A DNA stretch of 24,535 nucleotides from an uncultured Mailhella sp. (GCF_905187505.1 NZ_CAJJIC010000028.1:1-24535); one strand, 5' to 3'; numbered from the stretch's first letter, positions 1 through 7,862 are shown. The notes: generated from the letters alone by a model not told the origin. Translations and numbers: made by a program.

Positions 1-63
1 AGTATCTGGGTGTAGATCCCGGTGGGCGCCGTAACATTCGATCCATCTTTGTTTCAGAAAGTT

Positions 64-91
64 TTGACATCCGTCGCCATGTCGGTATAAG
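64..91 (+). promoter_or_regulatory. Sigma70-type promoter of the ABC importer operon
   Basis: A perfect -35 box TTGACA (64-69) is followed after 16 bases by TATAAG (86-91). Transcription should start near 98. That leaves a leader of about 60 bases before the GTG start at 157 and argues against the upstream in-frame ATG at 103, which would have almost no leader. The call rests on consensus match and spacing only. Confidence 0.7.
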
Positions 92-156
92 TTAGAATAT
101 ATATGGTCCGAAAGACCAGCTCGTTCTTCTTATCTTTTCTAAGGAGGGAAAGAAAG

Positions 157-1371
157 GTGAAACGTTTTCTCGCAGCCATGTGTGTGGGCATGATGGCCTT
201 CGCCACCCAGGCTTCCGCCGCGGAGCCTGCCAAAATCCACATCGGCATCTGCACCGGCACGGTGTCCCAGTCCGAGGACGACCTGCGCGGAGCCGAGGCC
301 CTCATCAAGAAGTACGGTGACGTCGCCAACGGCGGCATGATCAAGCACATCACCTACCCCGACAACTTCATGACGGAAATGGAAACCACCATTTCCCAGA
401 TCGTCTCCTTCGCCGACGATCCCGACATGAAGGCCGTCATCGTGAACCAGGGCATTCCCGGCACCACTGCCGCCTTCCAGCGCATCCGCGAAAAGCGCCC
501 CGACATCATGCTTCTCGTGGGCGAAGCCCACGAAGATCCCAACGTCATTGAAAGCGCGGCCGATCTCGCCATCAACGCCGACAACATCTCCCGCGGCTAC
601 CTCATCATCGCCGCCGCCAAGAAGCTCGGCGTGACCGACTTCGTGCACATTTCCTTCCCCCGTCACATGAGCTACGAGCTGCTCTCCCGCCGTCGCAACA
701 TCATGGAAGTGGCCTGCAAGGATCTCGGCATCAACTTCCACTTCATGAGCGCTCCCGATCCCACCTCCGACGTCGGTGTGGCCGGCGCCCAGCAGTACAT
801 TCTGGAACAGGTTCCCCAGTGGCTCGACAAGCTCGGCCCCAAGACCGCGTTCTTCTGCACCAACGACGCCCACACCGAACCTCTGCTCAAGCGCCTCACC
901 GAAGACAAGGGCGGCTACTTCATCGAAGCCGACCTGCCTTCTCCGCTCATGGGCTATCCCGGAGCCCTCGGCATTGATCTTGCCGACGTGTCCGGCAACT
1001 TCCCCGCCATTCTCAAGCGCGTGGAAGACACCGTCGTCGCCAAGGGTGCCGCCGGCCGCATGGGCACCTGGACCTACTCCTACGGATTCACCAACTCCCT
1101 CGGCCTCGGCGAACTCGCCATCAAGTACGCCAAGGAAGGCGTGACCGGCGGCCGCAGCTTCCGCCGTCACTTCAAGAAGGAAGACGTGTTCGCCGCGTAC
1201 AACGCCGCCACCCCCGGCTCCACCTGGAGCGGCGGCTACTACATGGACGTGGCCACCGGCAAGGAAAAGAAGAACCATGTGCTGGTCTTTGAAGACCTGT
1301 ACATCTTCGGCAAGGGCTACATGCACATGACCGAAGTGCCCGTGCCCGCCAAGTACAAGACCATCAAGTAA
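157..1371 (+). CDS. DUF3798-type periplasmic substrate-binding protein of an ABC importer
   Basis: A 404-residue exported protein, probably the ligand-binding subunit of the importer encoded downstream. I start it at GTG 157, because AAGGAGG (141-147) lies 9 bases upstream and translation from there gives a clean Sec signal peptide: basic VKRF, a hydrophobic core, and a likely cut after ASA at about residue 22. The in-frame ATG at 103 would add 18 residues rich in Arg and Lys and has no ribosome-binding site. The mature part begins with a beta-strand IHIGICTG and has the alternating alpha/beta pattern of type I periplasmic binding proteins. I recognise the sequence as the DUF3798 family, which has no established ligand. 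The linked ATPase and permeases are of the sugar/nucleoside class, so a sugar, nucleoside or related small polar solute is plausible. Family call fairly sure; ligand unknown. Confidence 0.85.
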   Translation: MKRFLAAMCVGMMAFATQASAAEPAKIHIGICTGTVSQSEDDLRGAEALIKKYGDVANGGMIKHITYPDNFMTEMETTISQIVSFADDPDMKAVIVNQGIPGTTAAFQRIREKRPDIMLLVGEAHEDPNVIESAADLAINADNISRGYLIIAAAKKLGVTDFVHISFPRHMSYELLSRRRNIMEVACKDLGINFHFMSAPDPTSDVGVAGAQQYILEQVPQWLDKLGPKTAFFCTNDAHTEPLLKRLTEDKGGYFIEADLPSPLMGYPGALGIDLADVSGNFPAILKRVEDTVVAKGAAGRMGTWTYSYGFTNSLGLGELAIKYAKEGVTGGRSFRRHFKKEDVFAAYNAATPGSTWSGGYYMDVATGKEKKNHVLVFEDLYIFGKGYMHMTEVPVPAKYKTIK

Positions 1372-1378
1372 CGCTTCC

Positions 1379-1411
1379 GGGGGGAAGGCTCCGCCTTCCC
1401 CCCCCTTTTTT
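1379..1411 (+). terminator. Intrinsic terminator between binding-protein and ATPase genes
   Basis: An 11-bp perfect stem (1379-1389 with 1393-1403) closed by a 3-base loop is followed by CC and six T (1406-1411). It lies 7 bases after the stop codon of the binding-protein gene and before the rest of the operon. It probably works as a partial terminator that keeps the binding protein in excess over the membrane complex. Confidence 0.85.
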
Positions 1412-1504
1412 GGCAAAGCTCCGGGCACAGCCCCGCGTCCTTCACAGAATGCCTGCCATTCTAACAGGTTATGACGCCAGCTGCGGCAACTGCCGCCTCT
1501 CGGG

Positions 1505-1531
1505 AACGGCTTTTGCCGTTTTTATTTTTTT
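1505..1531 (+). terminator. Second hairpin with T-tract in the transporter intergenic region
   Basis: AACGGC (1505-1510), a TTTT loop and GCCGTT (1515-1520) form a 6-bp stem followed by an eleven-base T-rich run (1521-1531). A small GCGGC/GCCGC hairpin lies just before it (1483-1496). It could be a back-up terminator or attenuator. Its right arm overlaps the possible -35 box of the internal promoter at 1513-1541. Confidence 0.45.
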
Positions 1532-1541
1532 GTGCTACGCT
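1513..1541 (+). promoter_or_regulatory. Possible internal promoter for the ATPase-permease genes
   Basis: TTGCCG (1513-1518), a 17-base spacer and an extended -10 TGC-TACGCT (1533-1541) lie about 90 bases before the ATPase start. It is a moderate match and would let the membrane genes be transcribed despite the terminator at 1379-1411. Confidence 0.35.
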
Positions 1542-1631
1542 GTTACCTGCGTTTTACAAAAACGCTTCAACCAACCGGTCTCCGCTTTTCTCCTTCCTTT
1601 TCAACATCTCTCGCGCGGAGACACATCCCCA

Positions 1632-3284
1632 ATGAAAAGAGGTCCTATGGGCGCAGAAGATCCATTGCTTCGCGTAGAAGGTGTCGGCAAGGCGTATTTT
1701 TCCAACCGGGTGCTGAAGAACGTGAACTTCACCCTGGGCAGAGGCCGCATTCTCGGCCTTGTCGGCGAAAACGGGGCGGGCAAGTCCACCCTCATGAACA
1801 TTCTTTTCGGAATGCGCGTCATTCAGGAAACGGGCGGGTATGAAGGAAAAATTCTGATAGACGGACAGGAAGTGCACTTCCGCAGTCCCATGGACGCCCT
1901 CAAGGCGGGCATCGGCATGGTGCATCAGGAATTTTCCCTCATTCCCGGCTTTACCGTGGCGGAAAACATCGTGCTCAACCGTGAGACGCTGGTCTACAAT
2001 CCGCTGGTGGAAGCCTTCGGAGACCGTCTGACCACGCTGGACCGGACGGACATGACGCGCCGGGCCGACGAGGCCATTTCCCGCCTCAACATCGAACTCG
2101 ACAGCGCCACGCCCATTTCCGAACTGCCCGTGGGCTACAAGCAGTTCACGGAAATCGCCCGTGAAATCGACAAGAAGGGCACGCGCCTTCTGGTGCTCGA
2201 CGAGCCCACCGCCGTGCTCACCGAAAGCGAAGCCGACATTCTGCTCGACTCCATGCGGCGCCTGGCCGCGCAGGGCATATCCATCATCTTCATTTCCCAC
2301 CGTCTGCAGGAAGTCATGAGCGTGTGCGACGACATCGTCATTCTGCGCGACGGCGAAGTGGTGCTCCAGACCACCCCGGCCGAAACCAGCGTGCGCCAGA
2401 TCGCAAGCGCCATGGTGGGACGCAAGATCGACCGCACGGAAGGCCCGGCCGAAGAACGGCACGGCTCGGACACGGTGGCCATGCAGATCGAACACCTGTG
2501 GGTGGACATGCCCGGCGAAACGGTGCGCAACGTGAACCTCTCCGTGTACGAGGGAGAAATTCTCGGCATCGGAGGCATGGCCGGTCAGGGCAAGCTCGGC
2601 ATAGCCAACGGAATCATGGGCCTGCACCCTTCCGGAGGCAGGGTCACCTTCCACGGCGAGAGCGTGGAGCTCAACAATCCCGCGTCTCCCCTCGCTCTCG
2701 GCATCTCCGCCGTGTCCGAAGACCGGCGCGGCGTGGGGCTGCTGCTTGAAGAATCCATCGCCTGGAACATCATCTTCACCTCGCTCCAGACTCAGGGACG
2801 CTTTCTCAAGAGCTTCGGCCCGCTGAAGATACGCGACGAGGAGGCCATTGCCGAATGCGCCCGCAAGTACATTCACGACCTGGAAATCAAATGCACGAGC
2901 GAAAAGCAGCACGTGCAGGAACTTTCCGGCGGCAACCAGCAGAAGGTCTGCCTTGCCAAGGCCTTTGAGACGCGGCCCCGGCTGCTCTTTGTGGCCGAGC
3001 CCACGCGAGGCATAGACGTGGGCGCGAAGAAGGTGGTGCTCGACACCCTGAAGCGCTACAACCGCGAGCACGGCATGACCATCGTGGTCATTTCCTCCGA
3101 GCTTGAGGAACTGCGCTCCGTATGCGACCGCATCGCCATCATCGACAAGGGCGCCGTGGCCGGCATTCTGCCCGCAAGCACGCCTTCCGAGGCCTTCGGC
3201 TATCTGCTCATGGGCGCAGGCGCCGCCGAGGCCGAAAAGGCCGCGAAAGACAATTCCAACGCTACGGAGGCGGCAAGCGCATGA
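1632..3284 (+). CDS. Tandem-domain ABC importer ATPase (simple sugar/nucleoside class)
   Basis: A 550-residue protein with two fused nucleotide-binding domains, which powers the importer from the cytoplasmic face. Domain 1 has Walker A GENGAGKST (45-53), Q-loop Gln 99, a degenerate signature LPVGYKQ (165-171), Walker B LLVLDEP (186-192) and H-loop His 223. Domain 2 has a degenerate Walker A GMAGQGKL (315-322), an intact signature LSGGNQQ (431-437) and an altered Walker B VAEPTRGID in which the usual Asp is Ala 455. One composite ATP site is therefore canonical and the other looks inactive, a known pattern in the YufO/COG3845 branch. Start choice is uncertain: ATG 1632 has GGAG 11 bases upstream, while ATG 1647 has GAGG only 4 bases upstream. 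The open frame runs back to 1410 but that stretch crosses the intergenic hairpins and is not credible coding. The stop overlaps the next start (ATGA). Confidence 0.93.
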   Translation: MKRGPMGAEDPLLRVEGVGKAYFSNRVLKNVNFTLGRGRILGLVGENGAGKSTLMNILFGMRVIQETGGYEGKILIDGQEVHFRSPMDALKAGIGMVHQEFSLIPGFTVAENIVLNRETLVYNPLVEAFGDRLTTLDRTDMTRRADEAISRLNIELDSATPISELPVGYKQFTEIAREIDKKGTRLLVLDEPTAVLTESEADILLDSMRRLAAQGISIIFISHRLQEVMSVCDDIVILRDGEVVLQTTPAETSVRQIASAMVGRKIDRTEGPAEERHGSDTVAMQIEHLWVDMPGETVRNVNLSVYEGEILGIGGMAGQGKLGIANGIMGLHPSGGRVTFHGESVELNNPASPLALGISAVSEDRRGVGLLLEESIAWNIIFTSLQTQGRFLKSFGPLKIRDEEAIAECARKYIHDLEIKCTSEKQHVQELSGGNQQKVCLAKAFETRPRLLFVAEPTRGIDVGAKKVVLDTLKRYNREHGMTIVVISSELEELRSVCDRIAIIDKGAVAGILPASTPSEAFGYLLMGAGAAEAEKAAKDNSNATEAASA

Positions 3285-4324
3285 ACCGCATAAAGAAATT
3301 CATCGAAGAAGCCGGATGGCCCCGCATTCTCATCGCGGTGTTTCTGGTCGTCCTGTTCCTTGTGGCGCCCTTCGTGGGCGTGCCCGTGGACGCCGCCCTC
3401 AGCGACACCCTGGTGCGCTTCGGCATGAACGGCGTGCTCGTGCTCGCCATGGTGCCCATGGTGCAGTCGGGCTGCGGCCTCAACTTCGGCCTGCCGCTCG
3501 GCATCATTGCCGGACTGCTCGGCGCGGTCACGAGCGTGGAGCTCGAAGCAAAGGGCATTCCCGGCGTGTTCGCGGCCATGGCCATCGCCACGCCCATCGC
3601 CGTCATTCTCGGCTGGGGCTACGGCCTTCTGCTCAACAAGGTCAAGGGCGAAGAAATGATGATCGCCACCTACGTGGGCTTCTCCTCCGTGGCGTTCATG
3701 TGCATCATGTGGCTCGTGCTGCCCTACTCGAGCTCCAACATGGTGTGGGGCTACGCGGGCGTGGGCCTGCGCACCACGGTGTCGGTGGAAGAATTCTGGC
3801 AGCGCGCCATAAGCGACATAGCCGCCTTCAACATAGGCGACGCCTTCTACTTCCCCACCGGCATGTTCCTCTTCTTCCTGCTTCTGTGCGGCATCATGTG
3901 GGTGTTCATGCGCACCCGCACCGGCACGGCCATGACCACCGTGGGATCCAATCCCGAATACGCCCGCGCAAGCGGCGTGAACATCAACCGCATGCGCACG
4001 CTTTCGGTCATCCTTTCCACCTGGCTCGGCGCGCTCGGCATCATCGTATACGAGCAGAGCTTCGGGTTCATCCAGCTCTACATGGGCCCGTTCATGATGG
4101 CATTCCCCGCCGTGGCCGCCCTGCTCATCGGCGGAGCTTCGGTGAAAAAGGCCTCCATCATCAACGTCATCGTGGGCACGTTCCTCTTCCAGGGCATACT
4201 CACCATGACTCCCTCGGTCATCAACAGCATGCTGCAGACCGACATGTCCGAAGTCATCCGCATCATCGTGTCCAACGGCATGATTCTCTACGCCCTGACC
4301 CGTGTGACAAAGGTAAGATCATGA
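3281..4324 (+). CDS. ABC importer permease 1 (BPD_transp_2 family)
   Basis: A 347-residue polytopic inner-membrane protein, one of two non-identical permeases of the importer. It begins at ATG 3281, sharing ATGA with the ATPase stop, and GGAGG (3266-3270) lies 10 bases upstream. About eight to ten hydrophobic segments are visible, the first at residues 16-35. The cytoplasmic coupling region is recognisable as RTRTGTAMTTVGSNPEYARA followed by SGVNINRMR, which matches the RbsC/YufP-type loop that contacts the ATPase. It ends with a second ATGA overlap onto permease 2. The family call is secure from topology, motif and context; the substrate cannot be read from the sequence. Confidence 0.92.
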   Translation: MNRIKKFIEEAGWPRILIAVFLVVLFLVAPFVGVPVDAALSDTLVRFGMNGVLVLAMVPMVQSGCGLNFGLPLGIIAGLLGAVTSVELEAKGIPGVFAAMAIATPIAVILGWGYGLLLNKVKGEEMMIATYVGFSSVAFMCIMWLVLPYSSSNMVWGYAGVGLRTTVSVEEFWQRAISDIAAFNIGDAFYFPTGMFLFFLLLCGIMWVFMRTRTGTAMTTVGSNPEYARASGVNINRMRTLSVILSTWLGALGIIVYEQSFGFIQLYMGPFMMAFPAVAALLIGGASVKKASIINVIVGTFLFQGILTMTPSVINSMLQTDMSEVIRIIVSNGMILYALTRVTKVRS

Positions 4325-5433
4325 AAAGCTCTTCCGGCGGCAATGCCGTCACCCTCTTCTGCATGCGCAACGCGGTGCCCATCGTCTTTCTTCTGGTGAG
4401 CGCCGTCGGCATCTACTATTCCCAGTTCACGGCCGAGTATCTGATTCAGGAAATGCTGACCAGACTCGCCAGAAACTCCTTCCTCGTTCTCTCGCTGCTC
4501 ATTCCCATCATGGCGGGCATGGGGCTCAACTTCGGCATGGTGCTCGGCGCCATGGCCGGACAGATAGGCCTCATCTTCATCAGCGACTGGAACGTCTCCG
4601 GCCTCTACGGCATGACGCTCGCCGCCCTCATCGCCACGCCTCTCGCCATCCTCTTCGGCTGGATGTGCGGCGTGGTGCTCAACAAGGCGCGCGGCCGCGA
4701 AATGGTCACCTCCTACATCCTCGGCTTCTTCATGAACGGCGTGTATCAGCTCGTGGTGCTCTACGGCTTCGGCAGCCTCGTGCCCATCCTGAACCCCGAG
4801 CTCGTGCTCTCCCGCGGCTACGGCATACGCAACGTGACCAACCTCGACAACATCCGCGGCTCGCTCGACAACGCCATCGAACTCGAAATCATGGGCATAC
4901 ACGTGCCTCTGGCAACCTTCCTGCTCATCGGCGTGTTCTGCCTGTTCATTCTGTGGTTCCGCCGCACCAAGCTCGGGCAGGACATGAGAGCCACGGGACA
5001 GGATCTTTCCGTGGCCCATTCCGCGGGCATCCCCGTCATGCGCACCCGCATCATCTCCATCGTCATTTCCACCGTGCTCGCCGCCTACGGCCAGATCATC
5101 TTCCTGCAGAACGTGGGCACGCTCAACACCTACAACAGTCATGAACAGGCCGGCGTGTTCGCCATCGCCTCCCTGCTCGTGGGCGGCGCCACCGTGGCCC
5201 GCGCCTCCATTCTCAACGTGTTCACGGGCGTTCTGCTCTTCCATCTCATGTTCGTGGTCTCGCCCATGGCCGGCAAGTATCTGGTGGGCGACGCACAGAT
5301 AGGCGAATACTTCCGCGTGTTCGTGTGCTACGCCATCATTTCCCTTGCCCTCGTGCTCCACGCCTGGCGGCGTCACGCCGACAAGGAACGCGCCCGCGCC
5401 GCGCTGCGCGGCGAAGCCGGAGGTGCCGCATGA
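4321..5433 (+). CDS. ABC importer permease 2 (BPD_transp_2 family)
   Basis: A 370-residue polytopic membrane protein that should pair with permease 1 to form the translocation pore. It starts at ATG 4321 inside the overlap with the previous gene and ends overlapping the next gene by four bases. Hydrophobic segments run from about residue 18 to 350. The coupling loop RRTKLGQDMRATGQDLSVAH followed by SAGIPVMRTR is the counterpart of that in permease 1. The two permeases are clearly different in sequence, so the pore is heterodimeric, as in nucleoside (YufP/YufQ-type) importers. The C-terminal tail is basic and Ala-rich (RRHADKERARAALRGEAG). The same reading frame is open back to 3103, but that part lies antiparallel in meaning to the ATPase and permease 1 genes and has no start of its own. 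Confidence 0.92.
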   Translation: MKSSSGGNAVTLFCMRNAVPIVFLLVSAVGIYYSQFTAEYLIQEMLTRLARNSFLVLSLLIPIMAGMGLNFGMVLGAMAGQIGLIFISDWNVSGLYGMTLAALIATPLAILFGWMCGVVLNKARGREMVTSYILGFFMNGVYQLVVLYGFGSLVPILNPELVLSRGYGIRNVTNLDNIRGSLDNAIELEIMGIHVPLATFLLIGVFCLFILWFRRTKLGQDMRATGQDLSVAHSAGIPVMRTRIISIVISTVLAAYGQIIFLQNVGTLNTYNSHEQAGVFAIASLLVGGATVARASILNVFTGVLLFHLMFVVSPMAGKYLVGDAQIGEYFRVFVCYAIISLALVLHAWRRHADKERARAALRGEAGGAA

Positions 5434-5825
5434 AAGAGCTCCCCAGCCGCAGACGCATCATTCTCAAGCACATTCTCGTGAACTGCGTCATCGTGCTTCT
5501 GCTCATCGGCCTCGGCGTGTGGTGCTACGTGCAGGGCAAGACCTACAAGCTTTCGCTCGGCAACTACGCCTTCACCGATCAGAACGGCGAAGAACATCCC
5601 GCGCTCGAAGCCGTGGAAGTGTTCATTGACGACAAGGACCCCGTCTTCCTGCTCGAGGACGACAGCGGCACCGGCGAAGCCACGGGCCGTCAGCACACCA
5701 TGGTCATCAAGCTTCTGGATGAAAACGACAACCCCATCGAAAGCCGCACTCTCAAGTTCAGCGTGGCGGATCTCGACGACGATCTGGACGTGAACGTGGC
5801 CGAATTCTGGAACAGGGCAAAGTAA
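5430..5825 (+). CDS. Small membrane-anchored accessory protein of the importer (DUF6672-like)
   Basis: A 131-residue protein whose start at ATG 5430 overlaps the permease 2 stop by four bases, so it is translated with the transporter. It has a basic N-terminus (SRRR), one transmembrane helix at about residues 12-30 (ILVNCVIVLLLIGLGVW), and an acidic soluble domain of about 100 residues outside the membrane. The domain is rich in beta-strand-like stretches and Asp/Glu (LEAVEVFIDDKDPVFLLEDD; VADLDDDLDVNVAEFW). There is no lipobox and no catalytic motif that I recognise. I believe it matches DUF6672, a family seen next to DUF3798 transporters, but this is from memory. A role in holding or loading the binding protein, or in sensing the ligand, is inference from the gene position. 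Confidence 0.8.
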   Translation: MKELPSRRRIILKHILVNCVIVLLLIGLGVWCYVQGKTYKLSLGNYAFTDQNGEEHPALEAVEVFIDDKDPVFLLEDDSGTGEATGRQHTMVIKLLDENDNPIESRTLKFSVADLDDDLDVNVAEFWNRAK

Positions 5826-5839
5826 CGTTCCTGAAAACG

Positions 5840-5890
5840 GTCATGAAAAAACGCGGGCTTCCCTTCGGAAGCGCCGCGTTTTTTCATGAC
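5840..5890. terminator. Very strong terminator hairpin ending the importer operon
   Basis: A perfect 17-bp stem (5840-5856 with 5874-5890) carries an inner 6-bp stem GCTTCC/GGAAGC (5857-5862 with 5867-5872), a CTTC tetraloop and one bulged G. A-run and T-run lie inside the stem, so it can act in either direction. It begins 15 bases after the stop of the last importer gene. Confidence 0.88.
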
Positions 5891-6068
5891 CTTCGCGTGA
5901 GCGCCCTGCCCTTCTGCGGCCGAAGTTTTCCGAAGACGCGCTTCCCCGTCCATCTCCGCACGGAAGAGGGACGAAAACGGTCCTATCGGGCAGACGTGAC
6001 CCCCGATCCTCCCTGTGCCGGAAGCATGCCGAGGCCCGGCATCCGCCTTGTGCGCCCCGCCCGGGCAC

Positions 6069-6095
6069 AAAAAAAGGGGGGATCGCTCCCCCCTT
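6069..6095 (-). terminator. Intrinsic terminator of the mltD-ftsY operon
   Basis: Read on the minus strand, six G, a short loop and six C (6076-6081 with 6088-6093) are followed by seven T. It lies 55 bases after the ftsY stop codon. The stretch 5891-6068 between this and the importer terminator holds no gene that I can support. Confidence 0.85.
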
Positions 6096-6149
6096 CATCA
6101 TTCTCTTGCGCCCTGCCCGCTCCCCGGGAGCAGACAGCCTGCGCGCGAA

Positions 6150-7847
6150 CTATTCGTCTCTGCCGAGAAGGGCACGCGCAAAGTCGTGCGGATCGAAGGG
6201 ACGCAGATCTTCCATCTTTTCGCCGAGGCCCACGAAGGTGATGGGCAGCTCGAACTGACTGGCCACGGCCAGCGCCACGCCGCCCTTGGCCGTGCCGTCG
6301 AGCTTGGTGAGAATGATCTCGTTCACGCCGCTCGTATCCTTGAACATCTTCGTCTGCTGAAGCGCGTTCTGTCCGGTGGTGGCGTCGATGACGAGAATGG
6401 TGCGGTGCGGCGCTCCGGGAAGCTTGCGCTCCACCACCATGCGTATCTTGTGCAGCTCGTCCATGAGGTTGGACTTGGTGTGCAGGCGTCCCGCCGTGTC
6501 GATGAACAGCACGTCGTAGCCGCCCTGCATGGCCTTGTCCATGGCCTCGAAGGCCACGGCCGCGGGATCGGCCCCCATGCCCTTGGCATGGAAGTCCGCG
6601 CCTATGCGTCCGGCCCACACTTCAAGCTGCTCCACGGCCGCCGCGCGGAAGGTGTCGGCTGCGGCAATGAGCACCTTCTTGCCCTGCATCTTGGCCCGAT
6701 AGGCCAGCTTGGCGATGGTGGTGGTCTTGCCCACGCCGTTCACGCCCACCATGAGAATGACCTCGGGCGGATTCACCGCGGCAATGCGGCGGGGCGTCTT
6801 GAATATGGCTTCCACTTCCTGCTCGAGCAGCGGCATGAGTCCGCCTGGCGTAGTCACGCCCTCGGCGCGGGAACGCTCCTTCAGACGACGCACCAGAGCA
6901 AGCGAGGGCTCGGCCCCCATGTCGGCCATGATGAAAAGCTCCTCCATCTCATCCCAGAAATCCTGAGAGAGCTCGGAGTGCCCGGCCATGAGGGCGGAAA
7001 GTCCCTGTCCGAAACGGGCGCGGGTGCGGGCAAGGCCGTTCTGCAGCTTGGCGAACAGTCTGTCGCGCTCGTCCTCCTCGTCCTCCATGTCGAGGGCAAG
7101 GGCCAGACGATACTGGAGTTCGGAACGAAAGTCCTCCAGCCAGTGATAATCCATGCGCTCAAGCCAGCCACGAAAGTCGTCCAGAAACTCGCGTGCCTCG
7201 TTTTCCGGCGTCTCCAGCGCCCGAAGCAGGAAGGAAAGACGCTTCCACAGCAGATCGTCCGCCTCCTCCACGCCGTCCAGCACGATGGAAAGCCATGCGG
7301 AAAGGCGGGGTTCCGCCTCGCGCAGGGCGAGGGTGAGCCTTTCTTCCTCTTCGTCGCGGACCGCAGGCGCAGCGGCGACAGGCGCAGCCGAGGCTTGCTC
7401 AGGCTCAGCGGAGGGAGCCCCGGCTGCCCCGGAAGACGCCTCCGGGGACATGACGGCGGACTCTTCCGACACGGACACAGGTTCCGGCTCCACGGATTCG
7501 CCCTTCGCTTCGGAAGACTCTTCCGGCGCAGGTTCTTCCGCGGCCCGAACGGGTTCTTCCGGCGTGCGCTCTTCCGGCTCTGTCTCCGGGCTCTTCTGCG
7601 CTTCAACGGAAGCGGCCTCCTCAAAAACAGACGACGCGGTCTCTTCCGCATCGGGCTCGACCTTGCCGCTCCGTCCTGATGCCTCCCCGGCATCGGGTGC
7701 TGCGGCAGGCTCAGACTGCCGCTCCGCTGCGCCCTGTTCCCCGGCGCTCTGACTTGTCGGTGTCTCCGGAGCCTTCTGCGCTTCGGCGCTTTCCCCGGCA
7801 TGACTGCCGCCGGAGAAGAATTTTTTAACGGCTGAGAAAAATCCCAT
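6150..7847 (-). CDS. ftsY: Signal recognition particle receptor FtsY with long acidic N-terminus
   Basis: A 565-residue SRP GTPase that docks ribosome-SRP complexes at the membrane for co-translational insertion. Residues 1-165 form an acidic, low-complexity A domain rich in Glu, Ala, Pro and Ser. Residues 170-260 form an extra predicted helical block, and the N and G domains follow. GTPase motifs are G1 GVNGVGKTT (368-376), DTFRAAAVEQL (398-408), G3 DTAGRL (450-455), G4 TKLDG (514-518) and closing GLGEKMEDLRPFD (540-552). The start at 7847 is preceded by GAGG with suitable spacing and gives MGFFSAVKKFF, a plausible amphipathic membrane-targeting helix. The gene begins 15 bases after the mltD-like stop, so both are probably co-transcribed. 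It is longer than E. coli FtsY (497 residues), owing to the N-terminal part. Confidence 0.97.
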   Translation of the reverse strand: MGFFSAVKKFFSGGSHAGESAEAQKAPETPTSQSAGEQGAAERQSEPAAAPDAGEASGRSGKVEPDAEETASSVFEEAASVEAQKSPETEPEERTPEEPVRAAEEPAPEESSEAKGESVEPEPVSVSEESAVMSPEASSGAAGAPSAEPEQASAAPVAAAPAVRDEEEERLTLALREAEPRLSAWLSIVLDGVEEADDLLWKRLSFLLRALETPENEAREFLDDFRGWLERMDYHWLEDFRSELQYRLALALDMEDEEDERDRLFAKLQNGLARTRARFGQGLSALMAGHSELSQDFWDEMEELFIMADMGAEPSLALVRRLKERSRAEGVTTPGGLMPLLEQEVEAIFKTPRRIAAVNPPEVILMVGVNGVGKTTTIAKLAYRAKMQGKKVLIAAADTFRAAAVEQLEVWAGRIGADFHAKGMGADPAAVAFEAMDKAMQGGYDVLFIDTAGRLHTKSNLMDELHKIRMVVERKLPGAPHRTILVIDATTGQNALQQTKMFKDTSGVNEIILTKLDGTAKGGVALAVASQFELPITFVGLGEKMEDLRPFDPHDFARALLGRDE

Positions 7848-7862
7848 GCTTCACCTCTGCTC

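Noticed and set aside
103..156. ATG at 103 as start of the binding protein
   Set aside because: No ribosome-binding site, almost no leader after the promoter at 64-91, and it would put a charged extension before a perfect signal peptide that starts at GTG 157.
139..1428. 429-codon open frame on the minus strand opposite the binding-protein gene
   Set aside because: It is the mirror of a GC-rich gene with strong codon bias; the product is Gly/His/Val-rich low complexity with no domain, while the plus strand has promoter, ribosome-binding site, signal peptide and operon context.
3103..4320. Upstream part of the permease 2 frame fused to permease 2 as a 776-residue protein
   Set aside because: Out of frame with two clear genes, His/Arg-rich, and the ATGA overlap at 4321 gives a natural start.
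5843..6241. Plus-strand open frame starting inside the operon terminator
   Set aside because: Its start lies in the hairpin stem, it crosses the opposite terminator at 6069-6095 and has no recognisable protein features.
6015..7679. 554-codon plus-strand frame opposite ftsY
   Set aside because: Product is His/Arg/Gly-rich and domain-free; ftsY on the other strand has all GTPase motifs.
7360..7800. Repetitive-looking Glu/Pro/Ser/Ala coding stretch as a DNA repeat array
   Set aside because: It is the acidic domain of FtsY; no regular repeat unit is conserved at DNA level.
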